Assembly (NCBI RefSeq): GCF_016741855.1
Contig: NZ_JAERRH010000032.1
Span: forward strand, 1-41,295
Source: Streptomyces musisoli
GTDB taxonomy: Bacteria; Actinomycetota; Actinomycetes; Streptomycetales; Streptomycetaceae
Length of the DNA: 41,295 bases
Direction: 5' to 3'
The notes under the pieces were generated by a model, which had not been told where the DNA came from, made no database searches, and was given only the letters and a program-made list of their open reading frames with translations. Positions 31,831 through 39,317 of this stretch are shown here, in pieces (the first letter of the stretch is position 1; each line of letters starts with the position of its first letter). The position numbers and the translations under genes were made by a program.

Positions 31831-32994
31831 GTGAGTTCCCCAGATCCGCAGGTTCGCGCAGCGCGAAACCCCTCAACCCGCCCGTCGCCCGACGACAGCC
31901 CCTCGACGACGGCGTTTCGCGTCGGCGGCAGGACACCCGCGCGCGGGCCCGTCGTCGCGGTGACCGGCGCCGCCGGCGGGGTCGGTGCCCTGCTCACCGA
32001 GCGGCTCGCCGCCTCCGAGGAGATCAAACAGGTCGTCGCCATCGACGAACGGCGCGGCGAGTGCGCCGACGCGCAGTGGCACATCCTCGACGTGCGCGAC
32101 CCGGCGATCGCGGACAAGCTGCGGGGCGCCGACGTGGTCGTCCACCTCGCCCTCGATCTCGATCTGGAGACCGATCCCGCGGCGCGCACGGCTTACAACG
32201 TCCGGGGGACGCAGACCGTCCTGACCGCCGCAGCGGCGGCCGGCGTGCACCGGGTGGTGCTGTGCACCTCGGCGATGGTCTACGGCGCGCTGCCGGACAA
32301 CGAGCTGCCCCTGTCGGAGGACGCCGAGCTGCGCGCCACCGCCGAGGCCACGGGCGTGGGCGACCTGCTGGAGATCGAGCGGCTGGCGCGGCGGGCCCCG
32401 CGGGCGCATCCGGGGCTGAACGTCACCGTGGTGCGGCCGGCGGTCCTGGTCGGCGGCACGGACACCGCGCTGACCAGGTACTTCGAGTCGCCGCGCCTGC
32501 TTGTCGTCGCCGGGTCGCGGCCCGCGTGGCAGTTCTGCCATGTCGAGGATCTGTGCAGCGCCCTGGAGTACGCCGTCCTGGAGCGGGTCGACGGGGAGCT
32601 GGCCGTCGGCTGCGACGGGTGGCTGGAGCAGGAGGAGGTCGAGGAGCTGAGCGGGATCCGGCGGATGGAGCTGCCGTCGGCGGTCGCGCTCGGCGCGGCG
32701 GCCCGGCTGCACCGGATCGGGCTCACCCCGTCTCCGGCGGGGGACCTCGCGTACACGATGTACCCGTGGGTGGTCAGCGGGAGCCGGCTGCACGATGCCG
32801 GGTGGCGGCCGAAGTGGACCAACGAGGACGTGCTCGCGGAGCTGCTGGGAGAGGTCTCCGGGCGGCACACGGTGGCCGGGCGGCGGCTGGGGCGGAAGGA
32901 CGCGACGGCTGCCGGGGCGGCGGGGGCGACGGTGGCCCTGCTGGGCGCGGCGGCTGTCGTGCGGCGGGCGCGGAAGGCCCGGCGGCGCGTCTGA
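31831..32994 (+). CDS. atypical SDR / NAD-dependent epimerase-like protein with hydrophobic C-terminus
   Basis: The 387-aa product starts at GTG 31831 with GGAG upstream. A disordered N-terminus (1-38) precedes a Rossmann motif VTGAAGGVG (44-52), followed by the ADVVVHLALDLD and CTSAMVYG segments of extended SDR proteins. The Tyr-X3-Lys catalytic pair is not in its usual place: where YxxSK would fall the sequence is GVGDLLEIE. Catalysis by the normal mechanism is therefore doubtful; an NAD-binding or regulatory role is possible. The tail (about 358-387) is Ala/Gly-rich hydrophobic followed by Arg/Lys, which could anchor it to the membrane. It is divergent from the DUF2342 gene over 192 bp. 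Confidence 0.8.
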   Translation: MSSPDPQVRAARNPSTRPSPDDSPSTTAFRVGGRTPARGPVVAVTGAAGGVGALLTERLAASEEIKQVVAIDERRGECADAQWHILDVRDPAIADKLRGADVVVHLALDLDLETDPAARTAYNVRGTQTVLTAAAAAGVHRVVLCTSAMVYGALPDNELPLSEDAELRATAEATGVGDLLEIERLARRAPRAHPGLNVTVVRPAVLVGGTDTALTRYFESPRLLVVAGSRPAWQFCHVEDLCSALEYAVLERVDGELAVGCDGWLEQEEVEELSGIRRMELPSAVALGAAARLHRIGLTPSPAGDLAYTMYPWVVSGSRLHDAGWRPKWTNEDVLAELLGEVSGRHTVAGRRLGRKDATAAGAAGATVALLGAAAVVRRARKARRRV

Positions 32995-33407
32995 GGCACG
33001 AGGCCCCGCCCCTCGGACCCCGCCAGGGCCCCCGCCCCTCGGACCCCGCCAGGGCCCCCGCCCCTCGGACCCGCTGGGCCCCCGCCCCTCGGATCCCGCC
33101 GGGGGGCTCCGCCCCCCCGGGACCCCGGGCCTACGCCCCTGGACTCTCGGGTCGCCGCCCCTGGACTCCCGGGCCTACGCCTCCTGGCCCCCGGCCCCCC
33201 GCCCACCCACCATCCCGCTCGCTCGGCTGGAAGGAAAAGGTTCCCCCGCCGACTCGCTCGGCTGAGAGATTCCCTCGCCGACCCGCTCGTCCGAAAGGTT
33301 CCCGCTCGCCCGCCTCGGCCGGCTGTAGGAGCCTCCAACGGGGGATGAGGGTCTCACTGGTGAAACTCGTATTCCCGGCCGTCCCGCGCGTGCGGCACGA
33401 TGGGCGT
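32995..33407. other. 413-bp intergenic region with C-rich tandem repeats
   Basis: No gene is supported. The left part holds the 26-bp repeat array (33004-33100) and a G/C hairpin (33099-33120). Further right there are imperfect repeats of the type CTCGCTCGGCTG and CGAAAGGTTCCC (33215-33310), which contain pyrimidine-rich CCCTCGCCGACCCGCTCG motifs. The moaE start with its -10-like CACGAT (33396-33401) closes the region. Confidence 0.65.
33004..33120 (+). repeat. 26-bp tandem repeat array with terminal hairpin
   Basis: The unit CCCCGCCCCTCGGACCCCGC occurs at 33004 and 33030 (identical 26-bp copies), then shortened at 33056 (24 bp) and 33080 (degenerate). The array ends in a hairpin CCGGGGGGC/GCCCCCCCGG (33099-33107, 33111-33120) that may end transcription of the SDR gene. 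Confidence 0.75.
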
Positions 33408-33869
33408 ATGGCGCACAACAACGAGCACCCCGGTGAGCAGGCGGCTCAGGACCCCATCAAGCTGATCGCCGTCCGGGAGACCCCGCTCTCCGTGGACGAG
33501 GTGTTCCGGGCCGTCGGGGACGACGCGGCCGGGGGCATCGCGCTGTTCGTGGGGACCGTGCGCAACCACGACGGGGGCGCCGACGTGGACGCGCTCGGAT
33601 ATTCGTGCCACCCCAGCGCCGAGGCCGAGATGCGGCGGATCGCCGAGAAGGTCGCCGCGGACCATCCCGTGCGCGCGCTGGCCGCCGTCCACCGGGTCGG
33701 CGACCTGGAGGTCGGAGACCTCGCCGTCGTCGTCGCCGTGGCCTGCCCGCACCGCGCGGAGGCCTTCGACGCCTGCCGCAAGCTGATCGACGATCTCAAG
33801 CACGAGGTGCCCATCTGGAAGCACCAGAAGTTCTCGGACGGCACCGAGGAGTGGGTCGGCGCCTGCTGA
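33408..33869 (+). CDS. moaE: MoaE, molybdopterin synthase catalytic subunit
   Basis: The 153-aa protein is full length for MoaE. FVGTVRNHDGG (47-57), the AAVHRVGDLEVGD segment (92-104), ACPHRAEAFDAC (112-123) and VPIWKHQKF (134-142) are conserved; Lys131 and Lys138 correspond to the two essential lysines of the large subunit of molybdopterin synthase. It transfers sulfur from MoaD thiocarboxylate to precursor Z. No moaD or other moa gene lies nearby. ATG 33408 follows CACGAT by 6 nt; an in-frame ATG at 33345 would add 21 residues but is less likely. Confidence 0.93.
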   Translation: MAHNNEHPGEQAAQDPIKLIAVRETPLSVDEVFRAVGDDAAGGIALFVGTVRNHDGGADVDALGYSCHPSAEAEMRRIAEKVAADHPVRALAAVHRVGDLEVGDLAVVVAVACPHRAEAFDACRKLIDDLKHEVPIWKHQKFSDGTEEWVGAC

Positions 33870-34006
33870 TCCGCCGTTTGCCGCCACTTCCGGCGCGCAC
33901 TCCTCCCGGGTTGCGTAACCGGCACCCTCGCGTGAGCGTTGTCCGTGCGGATGGTTAATCTGCTGATCAGTCAGTTGCGGACGCTCATGGCCTGTGGGAG
34001 GTCGGC

Positions 34007-34180
34007 ATGGGGGTGCTTGTCTGGCTGTCGATTCCGCTTGTGGCTGCGATCGGCGGTGGACTCTGGGGCAGTTGGGCCAATCGGACCCGTAAGGTGCGCA
34101 GCGACGGACCTGAGCTGGACGGATACGCACGGTTCCGGGAGGCCATGGAGAAGCCACGCTCGGGTGCGCCGGGCGCCTGA
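34007..34180 (+). CDS. 57-aa membrane miniprotein
   Basis: This ORF is too short for most ORF calls. ATG 34007 has GGAGG at 33997-34001, an excellent ribosome-binding site. The product begins with one hydrophobic segment (VLVWLSIPLVAAIGGGLWG, about 3-21), then WANRTRKVR and a polar tail ending in KPRSGAPGA. This is the pattern of a single-pass membrane peptide with a positively charged cytoplasmic tail. It lies between moaE and the PDZ-Lon gene, with 50 bp to the latter. Function unknown; it may be a partner of the neighbouring protease. Confidence 0.7.
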   Translation: MGVLVWLSIPLVAAIGGGLWGSWANRTRKVRSDGPELDGYARFREAMEKPRSGAPGA

Positions 34181-34230
34181 CGGGGGTGCCCTGACAGTGC
34201 GCTGACAGAGGCGTCCCGTACTGTCGAGGC

Positions 34231-35328
34231 ATGCCACGCCGCACCGCGACGATGCTCGCCTCGACTCTGATGCTGATCGCGCTCCTGTGCGCGGGAGTGC
34301 TCATCCCCGTGCCGTACTCGGAGATGTCCCCCGGCCCGACCGTGAACACGCTCGGACAGCACGACGACGAGCCGGTGCTGCAGATCTCCGGTCACAAGAC
34401 CTATCCGACCGACGGCCATCTGAACATGACGACCGTCCGGGTCACCAGCGCCGAGTACCGGATGAACCTCGTCGAGGCCGTCTACGGCTGGCTGGCGCAC
34501 GACAGCAAGATCGTCTCGCACGACACGCTCTACCCGGACGGCAAGACGGAGGAGCAGTCCACCCAGGAGAACGCCGAGGAGTTCAGCCAGTCCCAGGAGA
34601 GCGCCAAGGTCGCCGCCCTGAAGGAGCTGGGCATCCCGGTGAAGTCCTGGGTCATCGTCTCCACGGTGGTCAAGGGCTCCCCGGCCGAGGGCAAGCTGCA
34701 CGCGGGTGACGTGATCAAGGCCGTCGACGGCGCGGCGGTCAAGCAGCCGGCCGACGTCGCCAAGCTGGTCACCAAGCACAAGCCCGGCCAGAACGTCGTC
34801 TTCACGGTCGTGCCCGCCAAGGAGCAGGAGGCCGCCGAGAAGGCCCGCAAGACGGCGACCGGCACGCGGAACATCACGATCACGACCGCGACCTCCGACG
34901 ACAGCGGTGCCGAGCGGGCCATCGTCGGCATCTCCGCCGGGACCGACCACACCTTCCCGTTCACCATCGACATCAAGCTCGCCGACGTCGGCGGCCCCAG
35001 CGCGGGACTGATGTTCGCCCTCGGCATCTACGACAAGCTCACCCCGGGCAACCTCACCGGAGGCAAGTTCGTCGCCGGCACCGGCACCATCGACGACAAC
35101 GGCACGGTCGGCCCGATCGGCGGCATCGAGATGAAGACCGTCGGCGCGCGCGACAAGGGTGCCCAGTACTTCCTGACGCCCGCCGACAACTGCGCGGCCG
35201 CCGCCAAGGACACTCCGAGCGGGCTGACCCTGGTCAAGGTCAAGACCATCGGCGACGCGCTCGACGCGCTCAAGGACATCGGCAGCGGGCACACCGCCGC
35301 CCTGCCGAAGTGCACCACCAAGGGCTGA
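34231..35328 (+). CDS. PDZ-Lon (S16) membrane-anchored serine protease, YlbL type
   Basis: The 365-aa protein starts at ATG 34231, with TACTGT (34219-34224) ending 6 nt before. One N-terminal membrane anchor (about 8-27) leads to the VPYSEMSPGPTVNTLG segment typical of YlbL/SdrC-like proteins. A PDZ domain spans about 135-200 (VKGSPAEGKLHAGDVIKAVDG). The Lon protease domain has the Ser-Lys dyad at Ser257 (GGPSAGLMF) and Lys302 (GGIEMKTVGA). The catalytic part faces the outside. Homologues degrade envelope proteins in Gram-positive bacteria. CTGACAG occurs twice (34191-34197, 34202-34208) just before it. Confidence 0.93.
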   Translation: MPRRTATMLASTLMLIALLCAGVLIPVPYSEMSPGPTVNTLGQHDDEPVLQISGHKTYPTDGHLNMTTVRVTSAEYRMNLVEAVYGWLAHDSKIVSHDTLYPDGKTEEQSTQENAEEFSQSQESAKVAALKELGIPVKSWVIVSTVVKGSPAEGKLHAGDVIKAVDGAAVKQPADVAKLVTKHKPGQNVVFTVVPAKEQEAAEKARKTATGTRNITITTATSDDSGAERAIVGISAGTDHTFPFTIDIKLADVGGPSAGLMFALGIYDKLTPGNLTGGKFVAGTGTIDDNGTVGPIGGIEMKTVGARDKGAQYFLTPADNCAAAAKDTPSGLTLVKVKTIGDALDALKDIGSGHTAALPKCTTKG

Positions 35329-35344
35329 GCGGACCCGGCACGGC

Positions 35345-35378
35345 TGGGGGCGCTCCCTGAACAGCAGGGGCGCCCCCA
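35345..35378. terminator. bidirectional terminator between the PDZ-Lon and PPA1309-like genes
   Basis: GGGGGCGCTCCCTG (35346-35359) pairs with CAGGGGCGCCCCC (35365-35377) with a single bulge, loop AACAG region. It lies between two convergent genes. Confidence 0.82.
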
Positions 35379-35401
35379 TCGCCGTACCGCGGCGGACGAG
35401 A

Positions 35402-35944
35402 TCAGTCCGCGAACGTCGCAGCCAGGGCCTCAGCCAGGCCCGGCACCAGGTCGGGGCCGGTCAGGACCTCCGTCGGGGTGTCCTTCTCGCGCAGCCGCAG
35501 CGCCGACTCGCGGCTGCCGTCGCGCAGCACGGCCACCGTCATGCGGACCTCCTGGCGCTCCGGGTGCCGGGCCACCCACTTCGCCAGCCCGGCCTCGTTG
35601 AGACCGGAGGGGACCTGTGCCTCGGCGGACGGCGGCAGCATCAGGCGCTCCACCGTGAGCGCGCAGCCGACGACCGCGTCGGGCCAGGCGATGGTGCCGA
35701 GGAACTCGTCCAGCGGCTTGCCGGACGGGACCTCGTCCTGCTCGATCGGGGTGAGACCGGTGGTCTCGGACTCGTCATCGAGACCCAGCTGAGCCGCGAG
35801 CGAGGGTTCCTGAGCCCGCAGCCGTGCGGTGTCTACGAGGGCGAAGAGGCGAGCGGGCTGGTCCCAGCCGAGGCCGGAGACGTACTCGTCGATCTCGAGT
35901 ACGGCCCGGGTGAGCGGGCTCGCTGCCATGGGAGTGTTGGACAT
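35402..35944 (-). CDS. PPA1309-like conserved actinobacterial protein
   Basis: The 180-aa cytoplasmic protein starts at ATG 35944; CAGGAT on the minus strand (complement of 35952-35957) ends 7 nt before it. It has the pattern ALTRAVLEIDEYVSGLGWDQPARLFALVDT near the N-terminus (residues 10-40), a Gly/Glu linker, then PDAVVGCALTVERLMLPP and MTVAVLRDGSRESALRLR. I recognise this as the PPA1309 family by the N-terminal helix and the VERLMLPP segment; no function is known. It is divergent from the UPF0182 gene with an inverted repeat between them, and such pairs suggest joint regulation. Confidence 0.75.
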   Translation of the reverse strand: MSNTPMAASPLTRAVLEIDEYVSGLGWDQPARLFALVDTARLRAQEPSLAAQLGLDDESETTGLTPIEQDEVPSGKPLDEFLGTIAWPDAVVGCALTVERLMLPPSAEAQVPSGLNEAGLAKWVARHPERQEVRMTVAVLRDGSRESALRLREKDTPTEVLTGPDLVPGLAEALAATFAD

Positions 35945-35961
35945 GGTCACAATCCTGCCTT

Positions 35962-35983
35962 GTTCCCGGCCCGAATCGGGAAC
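35962..35983. promoter_or_regulatory. inverted repeat between divergent genes, candidate operator
   Basis: GTTCCCG (35962-35968) and CGGGAAC (35977-35983) are perfect inverted arms with an 8-nt spacer, in the promoter region between the PPA1309-like and UPF0182 genes. It could be a repressor site; the cognate regulator is unknown. Confidence 0.5.
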
Positions 35984-36096
35984 CGAGTAAACGGTGAGTA
36001 AGTTGCATAGATGTGGGCCCACGAACACGGGGGGCCACGGCGGGCCCGCGAACCCGGGGGCCTGACGGATCGACAGCGAACTTCGAGGTGCGCACC

Positions 36097-38988
36097 TTGG
36101 CTTTCCAGATGCCGGACCGCGGCGGAGGCCCGACGGGGCCACGGATCAGAGCGGGCCGCCCGTCCCGGAGGATCCGGGTCCTGCTCGTGACCCTGGGCGT
36201 CCTCGCCGTCCTCGGCATGGCGTTCACGATGTTCGCGGGCTTCTGGACGGACTGGCTGTGGTACCGGTCGGTGCACTACTCGTCCGTGTTCACCACCGTC
36301 CTGTCGACCAAGATCGGGCTGTTCTTCGTCTTCGGCCTGCTGATGGCCCTCGCGGTCGGCTTCAACATCTGGCTCGCGCACCGGCTGCGGCCCCCGCTCA
36401 GCGCCATGTCCATGGAGCAGCAGAGCCTCGACCGCTACCGCATGGGCATCGCGCCGTACAAGAAGTGGCTGCTGCTCGCCGTCACCTCCCTGGTCGGGCT
36501 GATCGCGGGCGCCTCGGCGGCCGGCCAGTGGCGGACCTGGCTGCTGTGGGTCAACGGCGTGCCCTTCCACGAGAAGGACCCGCAGTTCCACCTCGACGTC
36601 GCCTTCTACGCCTTCGACCTGCCCTGGTACCGCTTCCTGCTGGGCTTCGGCTTCGCCACCGCCATCCTGTGCCTGATCGCCGCCGCGCTCACGCACTACC
36701 TGTACGGCGGGCTGCGCGTGACCAGCCCGGGGGCGCGCGCCACCGCCGCCGCGACCGGGCACCTGTCGGTGCTGCTCGGCATCTTCGTCGCCCTCAAGGC
36801 GGTCGCCTACTGGCTCGACCGGTACGGCCTTGCGGTCAAGTCCAGCGACTTCAAGGCGACCGGCAACTGGACCGGCCTGCGCTACGTCGACGCCAACGCC
36901 TATCTGCCGGCCAAGACGATCCTGTTCTGCATCGCCGTCATCTGCGCGCTGCTGTTCTTCGCCACGCTGTGGCGGCGCACCTGGCAGCTGCCCGTCATCG
37001 GCTTCGGCCTGATGGTCCTGTCCGCGATCCTGATCGGCGGCCTGTACCCGGCCATCGTGCAGAAGTTCCAGGTCCAGCCGAACGAGCAGGCCAAGGAAGC
37101 GCCGTACGTCCAGAAGAACCTGAAGGCCACGCGCGAGGCGTACGGCATCGATGACGCCGAGGTCACCGAGTACTCGGGCAAGTCCGCGACGCCGGACAAG
37201 ACCCTGCTGCGCGACAAGGTCGACGACACGGCCAGCATCCGCATCATGGACCCGAACGTCGTCTCGCCGACGTTCCAGCAGCTCCAGCAGATGAAGGGCT
37301 ACTACGGGTTCCCGACCAACCTCGACGTCGACCGGTACCCGAAGGACGGCAAGGAGCAGGACACCGTCATCGGGCTGCGGGAACTGAACCTGGACGGCAT
37401 CCCGAAGAACAACTGGATCAACGACCACTTCCGTTACACGCACGGCTTCGGCGTGGTCGCCGCCAAGGGCACCGAGGCCGACTCCAAGGGCCGGCCGGTC
37501 TTCATCGAGAAGAACCTGCCGTCCCAGGGCGACCTCGGGTCCTACGAGCAGCGGATCTACTACGGCGAGAAGACCTCCACGTACTCGATCGTCGGTGGCC
37601 CCCAGAAGGAGGTCGACTACTCCGACAACGAGCGCGAGGAGACCACCAGCTACCGGGGCAAGAGCGGGGTCAACCTCGACAACCCGGTCAACCGGGCCGC
37701 GTACGCGGTGGCGTTCAACGAACCGCAGATCCTCTACTCGGGCGCGATCGGCAAGGGTTCGCGGATCCTGTACAACCGCACGCCCAAGGAGCGGGTGGAG
37801 GCCGTCGCCCCCTGGCTGACCATCGACGGCGACGCCTACCCGGCCGTGGTGAACCACCGGATCCAGTGGATCGTGGACGCGTACACGACCACGAACGGAT
37901 ACCCGTACGCCTCCCGGACGACCCTCGGTGACACCACGGCCGACTCGCTGACCGCGACCAACAACTCCCGTGCGGTCGTGGCGCAGCAGAACCAGGTCAA
38001 CTACATCCGCAACTCGGTGAAGGCGACCGTCGACGCGTACACCGGCGACGTGAAGCTCTACCAGTGGGACACCAAGGACCCGGTGCTGAAGACCTGGATG
38101 AGGGCCTTCCCCGACACCGTCCAGCCCCGCTCGGACATCTCCGAGGACCTGATGGCCCACCTGCGCTACCCGCAGGACCTGTTCAAGGTCCAGCGCGAGC
38201 TGCTCACCCGCTATCACGTGCCGGACGCGCAGACCTTCCTCAGCGGCAGCGAGGTGTGGTCGGTCCCGGACGACCCGACCAACGACTCGGGCAGCGCGGT
38301 GCCGCCGTACTACCTGAGCATGAAGATGCCGGGCCAGGACACCAAGGCGTTCTCGCTGACGACCACGCTCACGCCCAACGGGCGGGACAACCTCAGCGCC
38401 TTCATGGCCGTCGACTCCGATCCGCGCACCGGCGACTACGGCAAGATAAGAGTCCTGAAGCTGCCGACGAGCACGACCGTCGACGGCCCCAAACAGGTCC
38501 AGAGCCAGTTCAACTCCGAATCGGACATCGCCGAGACCATCAGCCTGCTCAGCCGCGGGCACTCGAAGGTCGAGTACGGCAATCTGCTGACCGTGCCACT
38601 CGACGGGGGACTGCTTTACGCGGAGCCCGTCTACGTCCGCGGTGGTTCCCTCAAGTACCCGTTGCTGCGGAAGGTCCTGGTCACCTACGAGGGCAAGACC
38701 GCCTTCAAGAACACCCTGGACGAGGCCCTCAACGAGGTGTTCGGCGTGAAGAGTTCGACCAGGCCGCCGGAGACCGGCACCACCAACCCGCCCGGCACCG
38801 CCAATCCGACGGTCAAGCAGGCACTCCAGGACGCCCAGAAGGCCTTCGACGCGGGGCAGAAGGCGCTCCAGGAGGGGCCGGACTGGGACGCGTACGCCAA
38901 GGCGCAGAAGGATCTCGAGGGAGCGCTGAAGCGGGCCGAGGAGGCACAGTCCAAGGCCGACAAGACCAGCGGCAGGAACAGCAGTTGA
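36097..38988 (+). CDS. UPF0182 family large membrane protein
   Basis: TTG 36097 has GAGGTG 6 nt upstream and gives 963 aa; ATG 36109 would remove 4 residues. The N-terminal third has about 7 transmembrane helices (to about residue 325) with positively charged inter-helix loops, then a large domain of about 550 residues outside the membrane (EVTEYSGKSATP, NLDVDRYPKDGKEQ, LGSYEQRIYYGEKTSTY). The C-terminal 90 residues are coiled-coil-like, rich in Ala, Gln, Lys (QALQDAQKAFDAGQKALQEG). UPF0182 is a common actinobacterial/cyanobacterial family of unknown function, and a homologue sits next to PDZ-Lon in mycobacteria. It ends 41 nt before the tRNA. Confidence 0.92.
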   Translation: MAFQMPDRGGGPTGPRIRAGRPSRRIRVLLVTLGVLAVLGMAFTMFAGFWTDWLWYRSVHYSSVFTTVLSTKIGLFFVFGLLMALAVGFNIWLAHRLRPPLSAMSMEQQSLDRYRMGIAPYKKWLLLAVTSLVGLIAGASAAGQWRTWLLWVNGVPFHEKDPQFHLDVAFYAFDLPWYRFLLGFGFATAILCLIAAALTHYLYGGLRVTSPGARATAAATGHLSVLLGIFVALKAVAYWLDRYGLAVKSSDFKATGNWTGLRYVDANAYLPAKTILFCIAVICALLFFATLWRRTWQLPVIGFGLMVLSAILIGGLYPAIVQKFQVQPNEQAKEAPYVQKNLKATREAYGIDDAEVTEYSGKSATPDKTLLRDKVDDTASIRIMDPNVVSPTFQQLQQMKGYYGFPTNLDVDRYPKDGKEQDTVIGLRELNLDGIPKNNWINDHFRYTHGFGVVAAKGTEADSKGRPVFIEKNLPSQGDLGSYEQRIYYGEKTSTYSIVGGPQKEVDYSDNEREETTSYRGKSGVNLDNPVNRAAYAVAFNEPQILYSGAIGKGSRILYNRTPKERVEAVAPWLTIDGDAYPAVVNHRIQWIVDAYTTTNGYPYASRTTLGDTTADSLTATNNSRAVVAQQNQVNYIRNSVKATVDAYTGDVKLYQWDTKDPVLKTWMRAFPDTVQPRSDISEDLMAHLRYPQDLFKVQRELLTRYHVPDAQTFLSGSEVWSVPDDPTNDSGSAVPPYYLSMKMPGQDTKAFSLTTTLTPNGRDNLSAFMAVDSDPRTGDYGKIRVLKLPTSTTVDGPKQVQSQFNSESDIAETISLLSRGHSKVEYGNLLTVPLDGGLLYAEPVYVRGGSLKYPLLRKVLVTYEGKTAFKNTLDEALNEVFGVKSSTRPPETGTTNPPGTANPTVKQALQDAQKAFDAGQKALQEGPDWDAYAKAQKDLEGALKRAEEAQSKADKTSGRNSS

Positions 38989-39029
38989 TCAAGCTCCCTC
39001 CGCGCCGTGGTACGGTTGACCTGCAACGG

Positions 39030-39103
39030 CGCGGGGTGGAGCAGCTCGGTAGCTCGCTGGGCTCATAACCCAGAGGTCGCAGGTTCAAATCCTGTCCCCG
39101 CTA
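39030..39103 (+). tRNA. initiator tRNA-fMet (CAT)
   Basis: The 74-nt sequence folds as a cloverleaf: acceptor CGCGGGG with CCCCGCT, where the first pair C1-T72 is a mismatch, as required for initiator tRNAs. The anticodon stem has three G-C pairs (GGG/CCC) next to the CAT anticodon, the other initiator hallmark. T arm GCAGG-TTCAAAT-CCTGT is normal. The 3' CCA is not encoded (CTG follows). TACGGT (39011-39016) is a plausible -10. A strong terminator follows at 39111. Confidence 0.95.
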
Positions 39104-39110
39104 CTGAAGT

Positions 39111-39145
39111 CGAAGGCCCGGATCCAACAGGGATCCGGGCCTTCG
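39111..39145 (+). terminator. terminator of tRNA-fMet
   Basis: CGAAGGCCCGGATCC (39111-39125) pairs perfectly with GGATCCGGGCCTTCG (39131-39145) around AACAG, seven nt after the tRNA end. Confidence 0.92.
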
Positions 39146-39270
39146 TGGTGTGCGAACTCATGTACTGGGGGGAGGGACGGCCGCGCCGCCGTGGGGAGTT
39201 GGGCGCCGTGTGTTTGACTTGTCTCCCTGTGGGCATGTCGACAAAACGCTGAAGTGACCTCACGGGCTGC

Positions 39271-39288
39271 GGTATACCGGGTGTACCC
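39271..39288. promoter_or_regulatory. GGTATACC-G-GGTGTACC motif before the Sel1 gene
   Basis: GGTATACC (39271-39278) is a perfect palindrome and is followed after one base by GGTGTACC (39280-39287), a near copy. This spaced repeat lies just before the start region of the Sel1-repeat gene and resembles a dimer-binding operator. Confidence 0.45.
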
Positions 39289-39317
39289 AGGTTGCAGGTG
39301 GTGCGACGATGGACGTT

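Noticed and set aside
35947..38562. 871-codon open frame on the minus strand
   Set aside because: Antisense of the UPF0182 gene, whose protein family is clear; such long shadows are expected at this GC content.
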